From Muricea muricata (Eukaryota; Cnidaria; Anthozoa; Malacalcyonacea; Plexauridae): a stretch of 64,000 nt of DNA. Where the stretch lies: contig OY979717.1 in NCBI GenBank assembly GCA_963855995.1, forward strand, positions 19,629,906 through 19,693,905, given 5' to 3'. The notes beneath the pieces were generated by a model. That model searched no databases. It saw nothing but the letters and a program-made list of their open reading frames with translations, and was not told where the DNA came from. Of this stretch, positions 44,640 through 55,730 are shown in pieces. Position numbers and translations under genes: made by a program. The first letter of the stretch is position 1, and each line of letters opens with the position of its first letter.

Positions 44640-44794
44640 CCAACAGCTTTGCCTGTGGTTATGTTCCGAAATGTTACTTTTGACTTCAAATTGCCTTCAC
44701 ATGAAGGCACGCTTACAAATGTTTCTTTGCTAGAGTTCATGAAGATTATCCAGATATTGATGAAAGAATTCCCAAAAGAATATATAATATATAG
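44640..44794 (+). pseudogene. Decayed paralogue of the three-exon gene's last exon, first part
   Basis: It reads LPSHEGTLTNVSLLEFMKII and LMKEFPKEY, matching FPTYEGTLENVSLLKVWEVI and MREFPKK of the intact gene (29390-29470). It stops at the edge of the inserted recombinase element, where TATATAATATATAG (44781-44794) begins the duplicated target. Upstream parts of the paralogue (44000-44600) are not recognisable. Confidence 0.8.
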
Positions 44795-44803
44795 AGAATA
44801 ATA

Positions 44804-44960
44804 CATGGGTGCGCGGAAATACCGAGTGCTCAACATGATATCTCACGAGAGATTTATTTCGAGTGCTCAACATGATATCTCACGAGTGAGCGCAGCGAAC
44901 GAGTGAGATATCATGTTGAACACGAGAAATAAATCTGGTATTTCCAGGCATCCATGTATT
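44804..44960. repeat. Left hairpin of the tyrosine-recombinase element
   Basis: Outer arms AATACATGGGTGC...GGAAATACC pair with GGTATTTCCAGGCATCCATGTATT. Inner arms TTTCGAGTGCTCAACATGAT and ATCATGTTGAACACGAGAAA pair. ATATCTCACGAG occurs an extra time in the left arm, as a partial direct duplication. Confidence 0.8.
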
Positions 44961-45183
44961 TTTCTGTTTATTATATAAACAATATTTTCATGCATACTAT
45001 CATGACACAAACAAATAAAATCGAAACAAATTTATTGTAAAATTTGTACAGTAATGAAAAAATTGTACGTGAATTAACGTTATTATCAAACAAAGGCAAT
45101 ATGACTTTAAAACAAAATGCCATTTTATAACAATATTGGACCAGTATTTACAGTTAAAACGATATTCAACAAACGTTTCGAGT

Positions 45184-46553
45184 TCACTTTTCCTGGCTGT
45201 CATCTTGGCTGCTATCACATTCAAGAGGTAACAATCGCCGTAGTTTCTTAGCTTTCAGACTGGTGCTTATCATTGTGTTTGACGCTGAAGATGAAGCGTT
45301 GGATATGTGGATGTTAAATGTGCCCCCTGTTATGGAATTGCCCTGAAAAAGCGACGAGGATGGATTGATAGCATCTTGCTTCAAATTGAAAGAAATGGTC
45401 TCCGGCGAAGTCGAAGCGAGCGACGTTCGTTCGCGTTGGTTACGCACATTCGGCACCGAAGACAAGATCGATGAAATATCTTGTTGCTGTTGTTCTCTCA
45501 ACGAGCTATAATTGATGACTGACTGTAAATTCTTGTGCCCGGTTATTTGTACGATTTGGGTTGGAGGAATATCGTGGTCTTGTAGTTTTTGAACTAATGT
45601 TTTCCGAGCGCTGTGATTTGTTATTCGCTTGTCCGTTCCAATTCCTGCCAGTTGAGCACAATCTTTCATAAGGGAATTTAATTTGTTTACACCCATTGGT
45701 TGAGGTTTAAACCATTTTAATCCTGGCAGACCTGCCTTACTGGCATTCGTGTGGTTTATGCCGAGATAAAATGGTGCACTATGGTCCATACACGACTCCG
45801 GTCGTTTAGCCTTGTAAAGTTTATACAAGAATACGGGATTTCGTTCGGAACCAGCTGTGAGGTTTTCGTACATACGCGGTTTGACAGATCTTCTATTCAT
45901 GGGATTTTCACCGGTTCGGGTCTTCGTTTGCCTCTCAGTGAACTCAAGATATTCTTTGCCTTCCGTGTCTTTTTTTAGAACAACATCTCCCCATTGTAAT
46001 CACGTTGTTCTTTCCCGCCTCGTAATCCAAAATGTAAACAGTTGTTGTACCAAAGTGTATTTATAAGAGCTTGAGGACTGTTGCAACCAAAAGCACCGCT
46101 GCTGTAAAGTATTTCTATCTCTTCTTGGGTCAAAGAAGCGGCTTCGAAAGGTTTGTTTCCTTTTCCATCGCGCTTGAGTTGCTTTTGTTTCGACTTCAGT
46201 GTTTCTCTTGTTCGGGCAAAGCTATGACCCGTAACTACCGACTCGCAACATCGATGTTTTTTCAGATAACGTTCGACTGAAGACACAAAACCTCGAAGGG
46301 TAGTCGGCTCGTATTCTTCCCCGTTTTTTTTCCTCACGGCTAGCAGAAATTTACTTAAATATGTATCAAGTTCTGACGGCGACAGTTTTTCCATTCTCGG
46401 TGGTCCATTGACATGCGAAACAGCTTCAGTTGCGATATAAGAATGGATTAAATTGACGTCTAGTCCGGTTTTTCTTTTCGTATTTTGATTTTCCTCTGCT
46501 TCATTGAACTCGTCAATGTCTTTTTCATTAATTTCGTTGAATCGTTTGCTCAT
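45184..46553 (-). pseudogene. Crypton-like tyrosine recombinase, one frameshift
   Basis: The N-terminal frame (45975-46553) starts MSKRFNEINEKDIDEFNEAE, with an acidic leader, a core-binding helical domain (LDTYLSKFLLAVRKKNGEEY, EPTTLRGFVSSVERYLKKH) and the first catalytic Arg in HFGLRGGKEQRD. One base is lost near 45994-46002. The sense then goes on with WGDVVLKKD, PFYLGINH, HSARKTLVQKL (His and Arg), ITGHKNLQSV (second His) and INYSSL (nucleophilic Tyr), ending in a Ser-rich tail at 45184. All catalytic residues remain; only the single frameshift breaks it. The domain is the one shared by Cryptons and their domesticated relatives. Confidence 0.85.
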
Positions 46554-46702
46554 GGTTCAGGTTTTCAAATGTAAAACTTTACAAAACAATGTAAAAATGA
46601 AAAAGGGCCCATAAAAATTTTTAATATAATTATTCATCAGTTATAAAAAGCGTTGTGATTGGTTAGTTAAATTTATTACATGACTTCTCATTGGCGGAAA
46701 AA

Positions 46703-46751
46703 TCGTATCAGCACACGTAAAAATATCGTATTTTTACGTGTGCTGATACGA
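46703..46751. repeat. Perfect 23 bp hairpin at the right end of the recombinase element
   Basis: TCGTATCAGCACACGTAAAA plus ATA on the left arm pairs without mismatch with the right arm; the loop is three bases. It lies upstream of the recombinase start. Confidence 0.95.
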
Positions 46752-46816
46752 TAATTTTATCGCGCGTGAAATACGACTTTTCCAAGTGGCCAAAATTTCT
46801 ATATAACACCACAGTT

Positions 46817-46966
46817 TATATAATAAATAGTGTTTTTTCAGCTAACTGTATACAGCTCTGTACCCAAATAACCTATTTTCTTAAGAAAAATTTGACTATG
46901 AAGAAGAACATAGACGATCCAGTGTTGCAGGATATTCTGAAACCAATAAAGGAAGAAGATCTGTAA
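46817..46966 (+). pseudogene. Decayed paralogue of the three-exon gene's last exon, second part
   Basis: It resumes at SVFSANCIQLCTQITYFLKK and DDPVLQDILKPIKEEDL then stop, matching SVWSANCIQFCTKITNFLKA and DDPVLKEILKPIEKQ at the end of the intact gene. Removing the 2 kb element and one target copy brings both parts together. Confidence 0.82.
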
Positions 46967-48816
46967 TTGCAGGAAACCAACAGATGAAACAATACATGTG
47001 TGTGTAGGTGGGTACACCCAGATGTAAACTTTGCTTTGCTTTAGGGGAGGAGCAAATTCAAGAATTTGAAGGTCTATTTCCCGCACAAGAGCAATATGGT
47101 TATTCAGATAATTCAATAAATGTTGTGTAATAATAGTCACGCAAATCTACAAGCACATTTACACAATATAGGACTTGTAGTATCTTAATTTTCACGGAAA
47201 ACATCGCGAGATATATTTCTTGCTGCAATAATAGGTGCAGCTTTCTGTGATCCAACCATTTCTCCGCAACCCGTTCAATAATTGAAAAGAATTGAAATAT
47301 TCATGACATCACACAATTTTGTTTAGTCATCAGTTCATCCCATCAGAGCATTATTCAGACATTCCTAAAAAAATATGAAAAATGTGTGCAATGGATGCAA
47401 CATGCCCACTACAGAAAGACGTTACGTCGCCTAGAGTACATTATGTGGCTCCTGCTGGACTGTTTGCAAGAATTATATTCAGAGTCACGCAGGAGTTATA
47501 CTTTTTGAGCCACCCAGTATATATATAGTTAATATATGATCTTCGTCCACGGTACAAGATCTACGCACGCGATTGGTCAAAATCAATCGCGAGTGTTTTG
47601 GTTCCCTGGCAACAGCGAGTCCTTTGAGTGCAGTATTGACAATATCGCACGGAAAATATTCAAAATGTCTTCAAATTTTATCATTCAAAATGTCTTCAAG
47701 TTTTGCACAAGGTGATGAAATGAAAACGAAATTATTCAGAATGTACATGAGAGCAAGCACAAAAATACGAAAGGACAAACAAAGCAGAGCATTTAGAGGT
47801 AAATAAACTAAGCAAAGACTTGGGCGCAATGTGTTTAAATTAGTGCAAGCAGTGAACTCAAATCATTTATCGTTAGAGACTGTTAAGTTCGTGTTTTGTT
47901 TACAAATAACGCACTTGCGAACGTACAATGACTCGAAATTTTCTAATGTAATAAATATATCATTTTCAAGACTCTTCAAACCATCCCAAAATGTTCGTTG
48001 TAGGCCAAACATGAGATCACAAATTTACAGCAAGAGGATATGGATTTCTGACCGAGAGATCGCGCCATATTTAAAAAAAATTTCCTGGATAATACCGACT
48101 TTATCGGAACGCTAAAACGGCTAAGTGTTTGCTTGTCCTTTCTAATATTATGAACGGAAACAATTACCAATTCACTCCTCCATTTATCAACGCTGGCTAC
48201 GCTAATGCATTTTATTTTTATCTGATTATGTTGCAGTTGATCTGTTTTCTTGAACCACAGGCTTCCCAAGCTTACTCTTATCTGTCAAAATCTGTTATTT
48301 GTTAAGGTATTCTTCTCATAAGGATGACATATAATTCGTTTCTACGGGATGGACGAGTTTACGAAGTTTTCAGATGCACACTACCTTGCCACAACGTTTA
48401 GCATTTTGAAATAGTCTATCAGACAAAAGGCGTTTTAAATCAGAGTCGCTCACACTCATACGCATGGGTTCCGCCATGATGAATAATGAATGAGCTTTTG
48501 TCTGGACTCGCACCAATCTCCCGCAGCAATTTGACACCATTTTGAAAACGTATTATTGCAGAGGCTTCTCAAATTTCAATTGTTTCCCTCCCCCCTCCTC
48601 ATTACCCCCTATTATCCTACTAAAACTATTTTAAACCAATAAAGCCTCTGCGGAGGAGAGTGGTGGCGATACCTCAGTTTGTCATTGTCTGAAGCGTGTA
48701 CAAATCGCATGGAGAACACAACAACAAAGTAAAGGACACAATTTAGAAGAGACAGGCCAAGATATTTCTCAAATTAATACAGAATTTTGCAAACGCTTAT
48801 ATGTCATTCTTATATT
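46967..48816. other. Mostly unassigned; two weak candidate first exons
   Basis: At 47690-47798 (plus) a frame MSSSFAQGDEMKTKLFRMYM ends at a GTAAAT donor. At 48385-48477 (minus) MAEPMRMSVSDSDLKRLLSD ends at a GTAGTG donor. Neither has a recognised partner exon. The remainder is AT-rich with no feature I can name. Confidence 0.3.
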
Positions 48817-49074
48817 TTGAATTTAATTTGAATTTGAATTTATTAAATCTAAATCTGAATGGCAGACAAAAGCTGAATTGTACAGGATTTACAATAAAAA
48901 ACTAATCTATGGATCGATGGTAATATACGTGATTAGCTAAAATTTATACAGTGGTTCATTATATACAACAATACTAAAGGGATAAAAGTATTACGAAATC
49001 TTGTGGATTTACAATTAATTAAACTCAAATGCTGATTATTACGTAGTTTGTATGTACGCGAGTCCTCTCGTTTA

Positions 49075-50694
49075 TTACGAATACATAAGTTCATTCAACT
49101 TATTTTCCGGATTAAGAAGTTTCTTAAAATAAGATTTACATAAGTCGTTTCGTCGTTGGGAGAGTAACGGTATTTCGGAAGCTTCCAAAGCTTCACGATA
49201 TGACAGATTAGGGCATATTATTCGTAGAGCTCTTTTCTGAATTCTTTCAATTTCTTCCTTTAAATAGTCAGGGGAATTAAAGTTCCAAACCTGCATGCAT
49301 ATTCAAGCACAGCTCGTGTACATGTAGTGTAATACATGTAGTGTAAACTTAGAGAACTCAGTCCAAGACCACTACGTTTAAGTACACGGAGAAAGAAGAG
49401 TCTCTTTGATGCCTTGCATACTATGTGTTCAACATGTACGTTCCAACTAAGATCCGAAGAAAAATACAATCCAAGAACTTTTGCTGATGGAACTAGGTTT
49501 ATACAATGGTCTTTAATAAATAATGGTTGAAGATTAGGGACGTCTTTGGCAAACGAGATAATAAGTCCTTTACATTTGGAGTGATTGAGAATAATATCAT
49601 TCTCTGTACACCATTGGTCAATACCATTAATAACGGATTGCAAATTGCCTTGGCGACATTTAACAATTGTTTCTGAGAGACTAGTGTCGTCGAAATATTT
49701 CCACCTATCTTCGTGATTTATGGCTAAATCATTAACCATGATGAGAGAAAGTAATGGTCCGAGGATTGTACCTTGAGGGACGCCTTCGTTTACCAGGGAC
49801 CAATCAGAGAAAGCAGAACCCAATTTCACCCTTTGTCTTTTTTGGATCAAAAAGTCGATAACCCAGTTTATTAAGGATTTGTCAATATTTAGCAATTGCA
49901 TTTTTTTAATCAGGATTTTATGATTAATTCTGTCGAATGCTTTACTAAAATCAAGCAGGAAGACACGGACAGTTTTACCGTTGGCATCTGTATAGAGTAC
50001 CAGCAATGAGACATACTAATTAATGCGTCTACCGTGGAAGAACCTTTCAACGAACCAAATTGCTTTGGATCTAACTGAGACGTAACAGTATCCATAACCC
50101 ATTGGAATATAAATGAATCAAGAACTTTTGAAAGCGTAGCAGTCAGGGATATAGGTCGTAAATCTGTTAATATGTCCATGACTGGGGATGTCTTTGGGAC
50201 AGGAACGACATTTGCTTCTTTCCATTGCATTGGGACCTGTGCCTGTTTAATGGAGCTATTAAAAATGATTGTCACAGGTTCTGAAATTTCCATTGAGAAG
50301 TTTTTAAGAATCCAGCTTGGTAGAAGATCTGGACCAGATGCTTTATTCGACTTTACTGCTTTTAAACGCGATTCAACGTCAACAATGGATATTGGGTGCG
50401 CAACAGTAGATTCCTTCACTGCAAAATAGATCCATTCACTTCTGCAGTATGAAAGGCGGCCTTTGACGAATAGCCAGCTAGATTTTTAATAGAGCTCCAC
50501 CATTTCTTCGTCTTTGAGCTTTTGAGATGATTTACTTGGGCCTCGAAATACTTAGACTTTGCTAGTTTCACAGCACGAATTACTTTATTTCGCAATTTAT
50601 TATATTCAGTTGTATTTCGAACAGCAAAAGCCTTTTGTCTATGAGAGATAAGAAGTTTGATTTCAGGAGTAATCCATGCTTTGTCTCCATGCAA
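49075..50694 (-). pseudogene. LINE B reverse transcriptase (frameshifted)
   Basis: In order: KSNKASGPDLLPSWILKNF, DLRPISLTATLSKVLDSFIF, the split VFLLDFSKAFDRINH (first Asp), VNEGVPQGTILGPLLSLIMV, and YFDDTSLSE at the catalytic site (YFDD in place of YVDD/YADD), then a palm and thumb with KVLGLYFSSDLSWNVHV. The C-terminal tail EEIERIQKRALRII (49075-49296) follows another frame change. The upstream 50416-50694 frame (TPEIKLLISHRQKAFAVRNT) links endonuclease to RT. Breaks near 49985 and 49285 make it inactive. Confidence 0.88.
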
Positions 50695-50899
50695 TGCAAT
50701 TTAACAGCTTTTTGGGGAAAAAATTCCACACCCGTGAGATTAATGTAATAAAACAGATCACATATTTTTTGACAATCAGGCAGCTGCGAAAGTACATTCC
50801 AATCAAGATCCGAAAGAAATCTACCAAATGCCAACATATTTGACCGCTTCCTTTTTCTGACCCAGACTTTGGTGATGCATGCTATTAGGGCGGTGGTAA

Positions 50900-51470
50900 T
50901 TATCAACTGGGTGCAGCAGGATTGACATATGGTCTGATAATCCAATAGCAGGATCAGGATCAGCAATTTCAGGATCATTGTATCAACTTTTCATATTAGT
51001 GAATATTAAATCTAAAGTCGCATTCCCACGGGTGGATTTCTTCATAATTTGTTAGAGCGATGTGTTTCTACAGAGTCGCCTGAAGTCGAACTGATTAAAG
51101 TCACCCATAACAATTACACTTGCTGTTGGATGGGATGCTAAAATTTTGTCCAACGAAGTTATGAGATGATCATACAGTTCGTTGTTATCAGCTTGCACGT
51201 GGTGGATGGTATACAAGACCAACAACAGTACATGAAAATTCCCGTGGTAGTCGATAGGGTCGAAGTTTTACCCATAGAATCTCGTGATCTGGGCAACATA
51301 GCTCGGGAAGAGGTACAAATGGGACGTTTGATTTTACGAATGCACAAACTCCACCCCCACGTTGACCAGAACGGTTTTTTCTAATCAGGTTAAAATCATG
51401 AATATACTGCTGTCCGGAATGTTGGAGTTTACCCATGTCTCTGTGATTCCTACAAAATCTATGCAATTCT
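50900..51470 (-). pseudogene. LINE B endonuclease domain (frameshifted)
   Basis: It contains FNLIRKNRSGQRGGGVCAFV and PDHEILWVKLRPYRLPREF with VVGLVYHPP. In other frames VMGDFNQF (around 51090) and the SDHMSILLHP end (around 50925) complete the APE-like set. Several frame changes. Confidence 0.7.
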
Positions 51471-51494
51471 TTTGGACAATTACACCAAGATCGT

Positions 51495-52740
51495 CTACTT
51501 TATTGGATATGGATCGTACATTAGATACAAAAAAATTAGGAAAGAAGGTAGCAGGCCCTGAGTAATTTGGGTATCTTTTAAACTAGGTAGTGAGACAGCA
51601 TGTAATGGACTTCCTATTGTGTCGTTTATTTGCTCATCGTTTATCGAGCAATCTTGTTCATTTTGTAATGTTGTTACTACTGTCTCAGCATCAATTTTCA
51701 TTGTCTCGTTTTGTGATGTACATAATCCAAGTGCGTCAACCACTCTAATGAGTGGTGGCGGTGAGATGTCCGATACGAGGGTGGTTTCGAGGGTGGGCGC
51801 CTTTTCGGATTGGTAATGTGAAAATTTTCCCTCCTTTCCAAATAAATGTCGAAACATACAGTTGTATTAATCGCATTCTCATTGTTGCAGAACCTTTCTG
51901 TTTTTTGTTCTCGCGACCGCGCAACCGGGGATGATACATTCTTTGTTTACAAGACTTTTTCTTACGCTGATTGTGGCTAGATCTTTTACATGCTTTTGTA
52001 CGTACTCATTTATTTGCTCATCAAAGCTAGGTTGCTCGTTAGTATTCAATGCTTCGGAGCTTGACTGATGATCGCCTTCAACAACAACTATATCTTTATT
52101 GTTGCTTAATTGCACACTCATTTGGTCGCTAGTATTCGATACTTTAGAGCTTAACTGATGATCATCGTCAACAACAACTATATCTTAATTGTTTGTTGTA
52201 TATTAATTTGGTTGTTAGTAACTAATACTTGGGAGCTTAGCTGAGAAGCTTGATAATGTGTAGGTGGCATGTTAATAAGTTCAGTATTGTCGTTAGTGCT
52301 TACTGGACCGTTTCGATATGAATTAATTATTTCAATTTCTTGCTGAAGGCGTCTAACTTCTCGCTCCAAGCACGTATTTCTGAGCTTTTCTTCCTCCAGA
52401 TCAATCTTCAAAAGCACAATTTCACTATGCGATTCACGCGTATTCGGTGTTGTTGCGTTTCCCCGTGAATTCATTAGGCTTTGCATTGAACTCTACTTTT
52501 CAAAATTTCAATCTCCAAATTTAAATTGGCTAAGTCTTCATCGAAATCAACAGAACTGTTTTGATAGATCTCCAAGTTTTCAAAGTTACCCAAAAGAGAT
52601 CACATCATTTCACTCTTGTTCCATCGTAGGCAACACGTTTAGACGTTATGTATTCTTTTAATTTGTTAAAATCTAAGCAATCGCTGAGATTATTAACAAT
52701 TTTATAAGAGCTGCCTCGAGCGTGACTGTCTCGCATATTT
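51495..52740 (-). pseudogene. LINE B ORF1-like region with a coiled coil and ~93 bp tandem repeats
   Basis: 52178-52486 encodes LLKIDLEEEKLRNTCLEREV and RRLQQEIEIINSY, a clear coiled-coil heptad pattern. 52029-52250 holds two and a half copies of a unit of about 93 bp sharing CTGATGATC and AACAACAACTATATCTT. Upstream, a start MRDSHARGSSYK (around 52735) may be the true ORF1 start. Frames shift between segments. Confidence 0.6.
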
Positions 52741-52967
52741 AATATGACTAATTTAATATGACTAATATGAAGTATCGAGGCTTATACATTAACAAATAAC
52801 AGATGAGAGCAAGGTTGGAAAGCCTGTGCGTGAACGGTGTCTGGTAGGTTTAGTAACCTAGTAGGTTACTATCTTTAACAGCAAAACAGCATCTAGCAAA
52901 TTCTAGCCAAAGGACTTGATGTTCTAACTTGTCGCTTCTCAGAGTCATTAATTAAACTAGCGCATAC

Positions 52968-53090
52968 CTTCAATTTCTTCTTCTCGTCGTCCCATGCTCG
53001 TTCTGCAATTTTTGGAACTGCTGCAGTGATTAATTGTACGGCTTTTTCAGCATTTCCTCGGAATACTTGTAAAACTGAATCCACACTAAC
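52968..53090 (-). CDS. MTAP: MTAP exon: C-terminal region
   Basis: Acceptor TTTTTAG, then VSVDSVLQVFRGNAEKAVQL to DEKKKLK, then donor GTATGC: 41 codons, the same number as the matching segment of the human enzyme. The dozen C-terminal residues found in other animals should follow in a further exon, which I could not find. Read-through would instead add 24 unrelated residues to a stop at 52893. LINE B begins about 230 bases downstream. Confidence 0.82.
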
Positions 53091-53188
53091 CTAAAAAGGA
53101 GAAAGGCTTGACTGTAGACAATGTACTTGACGTGCAACAATTATTGAGCAAATACTTTGGACAAAATATAAAAATGTCAGATTTAATT

Positions 53189-53208
53189 CCCCCCCCCCCC
53201 CCCCCCCC
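53189..53208. repeat. C20 homopolymer in an MTAP intron
   Basis: Twenty C in a row just downstream of the donor of the 53228-53467 exon. It is liable to length error and slippage. Confidence 0.97.
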
Positions 53209-53227
53209 AACTTAAGATTGAACTTAC

Positions 53228-53467
53228 AGTATTACCGTCATCTTTCCAACAATCATAATCTGTAACTAGACACATAGTTGAATAAATTAGACCAGCTTCT
53301 TTAGCTAAGCAAACTTCTGGAACAGTTGTCATGTTTATAACATCACAACCCCAACTTCGAAACAATTTACTTTCAGCTTTGGAAGAAAATCGAGGCCCTT
53401 CTACTGTTACCACCGTTCCTCTTGGATGATATGAAAAGCCCAAAGATTCTGCGGTATTGATAAAGAT
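53228..53467 (-). CDS. MTAP: MTAP exon: substrate-binding region
   Basis: 80 codons in phase 0 at both ends (acceptor CACTTCAG, donor GTAAGT). It begins [20 protein letters not shown] and includes [29 protein letters not shown] (the Met and Thr of the purine/ribose site) and [10 protein letters not shown], whose two Asp residues contact the base. These are the MTAP versions of the motifs. In the salvage pathway the enzyme splits 5'-methylthioadenosine into adenine and 5-methylthioribose 1-phosphate with phosphate. Confidence 0.9.
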
Positions 53468-53662
53468 CTGAAGTGAATAGAGAATATCCGTATCCTGACC
53501 ACGTGGTGTAGGATTCAATATTGAGCCATATTTACAAAGACTTTACTGTAATGCTGATAAAAATTGTAAAGACTGATATTCCTAACTTAACTATTGATAC
53601 TATTCAATAATTTGGAGAAAAGAAAACATCGGCAAAGAATCAAAAACTGAGGTAGTCATTAC

Positions 53663-53933
53663 CTGTCTCAAAGGTTCACAAAATGGTTCATCCATTGGTA
53701 TATGGCACACTCCTTTTAAATGCCCTTTTTCGCCATCATATAATGTCGAGGACCGTTTTGTTGTTCTGTCTATGAATTGATCGATAAACACAAAATCTCC
53801 TGGGTGGCAGTTCTCTTGTAAAGATCCACATGCACTTGTGGCTATGACATGAGTACAGCCAGCCTGCTTTAATGCATAGATATTTGCTCTGTAGTTGATG
53901 TTTGTCGGTATTATTGTATGCTTTCTGTCGTGC
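53663..53933 (-). CDS. MTAP: MTAP exon: phosphate- and trimer-contact region
   Basis: It starts with one base completing an Arg codon, then [20 protein letters not shown] (the RH phosphate-binding pair), [20 protein letters not shown] (active-site Thr/Ala/Cys region), [10 protein letters not shown] and [17 protein letters not shown], then donor GTAATG. Order and spacing match MTAP closely. It joins the next exon in frame with no residue missing relative to the family. Confidence 0.9.
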
Positions 53934-55329
53934 CTGTATTAGAATTAAACAACACTTGCTGCAAAAAATCTATATCCTAGAAAAAAATTCTAAATCGCGA
54001 AAATCTTTTTTTTATTTCAAGATTTCTTAATTAAGGTAAAAAAGGAAATGCATACTACAGAAAACTTTGTTCACAGCTAGACAAGCATTTTTTCTCACAA
54101 TATTTCTGAAGGAGACAATAGATATTTCAACAATGTAGACTGATATCAGTAGTTTCGGTTTGCAAAACACAATGTCATCCGTAAACATATAGACAGAGCA
54201 AAATGTATAATCACTAAATACCTCAATTTCTTTACACTAAAGTTGGCTTTACAGAGGAATCTTCAGGTGGTAGACAAATTTCGAAAATATATGAGCTGTT
54301 TTATGCATAATTTGGAAAAGCGAGAGTGTAGGCGTTCAAATAGCATGCATTCCTTTCTTTGTTTAGGTTGTTTTCTTTGTTATGTGCTTGTTTCGCAATA
54401 TGCATGCTTCTTTATACCTGCATGTAGCCACAATTGTCTGTCTTAAATGGCCGATTACATAGAGACTTTTCCACCCAGTCTGAGTTTCAGCCCACATAAT
54501 CGAGCTGAAATTGTTTCACGATTACATAACAACATTCAACCCGGGCTGATTTAAAATTCCAGTTCAAGTCTGGGCTGAGAATTCTGCCCGGGCTGAAATA
54601 ATAAAGTCTGGAAAATGGAAATGGAGCTATTTTGCCTTATTTTGCCGCTTAAATTATGCGTAGATGTTTATTGTACTTGTGTGACACTGACAACAGTGTT
54701 GTGAAAACAAACTGGAAGAAATAAGTTTCCGGTCTCTACTGTGCCATCACTGATTGGCCTATATCTACGCCTAAAATATCACCTTGGTAACAATACACAG
54801 TCCACGCCATGAATTTTTCCAGAAGAAAGAACATCTGAAGGCTAAAAGAGTCATAACATCTAAACTCAGACCTAGATTTAGAGCAAAGCTGAAATGTTAG
54901 TTGAGGCACTATGGAGGTTGGGTAAGGGTTGCATAAAAAAAAAACTTCAGTCACCTATCCCATACTTTTAGGGCCTAAATTAATAAACTAAAAAAGCCCA
55001 GCAGAAACATGCAGTAGCCTGTGCACAGACCTAAATCAGAATGATTAAAGTCTGTGAATTGGTTTAAAATGGCGTTTTTGGACGAGAATTTCCAATTTGC
55101 TTCAAAGTCCACATGTCCATTTTCCCTGTAAAATCTCTACAATGAATTGCACAAATATTTGCAATGTAATCTAAAATAATTAACATAACCATTCAACTTA
55201 ATTTTGTTCTCATTCCTTCGATTCTTTACAGACCTTCCTCAGTTACTCTTTCAGAGTTAGTTAAGCAAGGATAGGTCCAAAAATTGTTTTTGATTAAAAC
55301 ACAAAAAATAATATTTAGCAATCGATAAC
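53934..55329. other. MTAP intron region; expected short exon not found
   Basis: Between the two flanking exons the family requires about 20 residues (a PSD...CVLLAR-like segment). I could not find such an exon with proper borders; it may be small and diverged or lost. At 54440-54610 GGGCTGA/TCAGCCC words recur (a possible small MITE). Other open frames are unconvincing. Confidence 0.5.
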
Positions 55330-55416
55330 CTTGCCATATGGTGTATCACACTCAGTTTCCACTTTTTCAGTAAAAATATTTGGGTTATTCAAACCAGAAC
55401 CACCAATAATTCCAAT
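55330..55416 (-). CDS. MTAP: MTAP exon: N-terminal nucleotide-binding segment
   Basis: 29 codons: [20 protein letters not shown] then CDTPYGK, with acceptor ATTTTAG and donor GTTATC. IGIIGG(S/T)G is the first motif of MTAP and holds a phosphate ligand (Ser here, Thr in many animals). The start codon must lie in an upstream exon beyond 55416, which I did not identify. Confidence 0.85.
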
Positions 55417-55507
55417 CTAAAATAAAATTTACAGCAATAATATTTCTACTACTAATCTATCATTGACAAAAGATAGCATTATTAATATATTAAATATATA
55501 TCACAAG

Positions 55508-55730
55508 CATAGCTACATCCATTTAACAAATAGATTACATTTTGCCATTGTCTGTTCAGTATAAATACACTGTATGACGTCATAATGTGGTAAGAACAAA
55601 AAAAGTGGCCCACGAGCCGCCTAGGCGATTGGGTCGCTGATGTTCTTACCACATTATGACGTCTACCGTGTATCTATAACTGAACATGCAGACAACGGCA
55701 AAATGTTATCTATTTGTTTTACATAGTAAA
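55508..55730. repeat. Hairpin element upstream of the MTAP exons
   Basis: Arms 55508-55593 and 55641-55730 share ACGTCATAATGTGGTAAGAA and its complement, plus GTCTGTTCAG and ACATTTTGCC. The loop is about 48 bases. Sequence to the right contains CCATTGGCTG, TGATTGGCTC and CCAATGAAA, like the boxes beside other hairpins in this window. Confidence 0.8.

Larger units (their letters stand above)
44795..46816 (-). mobile_element. Crypton-like tyrosine-recombinase element with hairpin ends
   Basis: About 2.02 kb, inserted in a decayed exon. It is flanked by TATATAATATATAG (44781-44794) and TATATAATAAATAG (46817-46830), identical at 13 of 14 positions. The left end is a long imperfect hairpin (about 44804-44960) with GAGCGCAGCGAACGAGTGAG near its tip, followed by GTTTATTATATAAAC. 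The right end has GTGATTGG and a perfect hairpin (46703-46751). One recombinase gene runs leftward. No RT is present. Cryptons generally lack such hairpins, so the class is tentative. Confidence 0.75.
48817..52740 (-). mobile_element. Second non-LTR retrotransposon (LINE B)
   Basis: Minus strand: a coiled-coil ORF1 region (about 51495-52740), an endonuclease (about 50900-51470), RT (49260-50429) and C-terminal tail (49075-49296). The 3' end lies near TTGAATTTGAATTT words at 48820-48843, as often seen in CR1-like elements. Frames are broken in several places. It lies just beyond the last identified MTAP exon on the same strand and may occupy that gene's final intron. Confidence 0.85.

Noticed and set aside
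52893..52967. Read-through end of MTAP (24 extra residues)
   Set aside because: A good GTATGC donor lies exactly where the family has an exon border, and the extra residues do not resemble the family's C-terminus.
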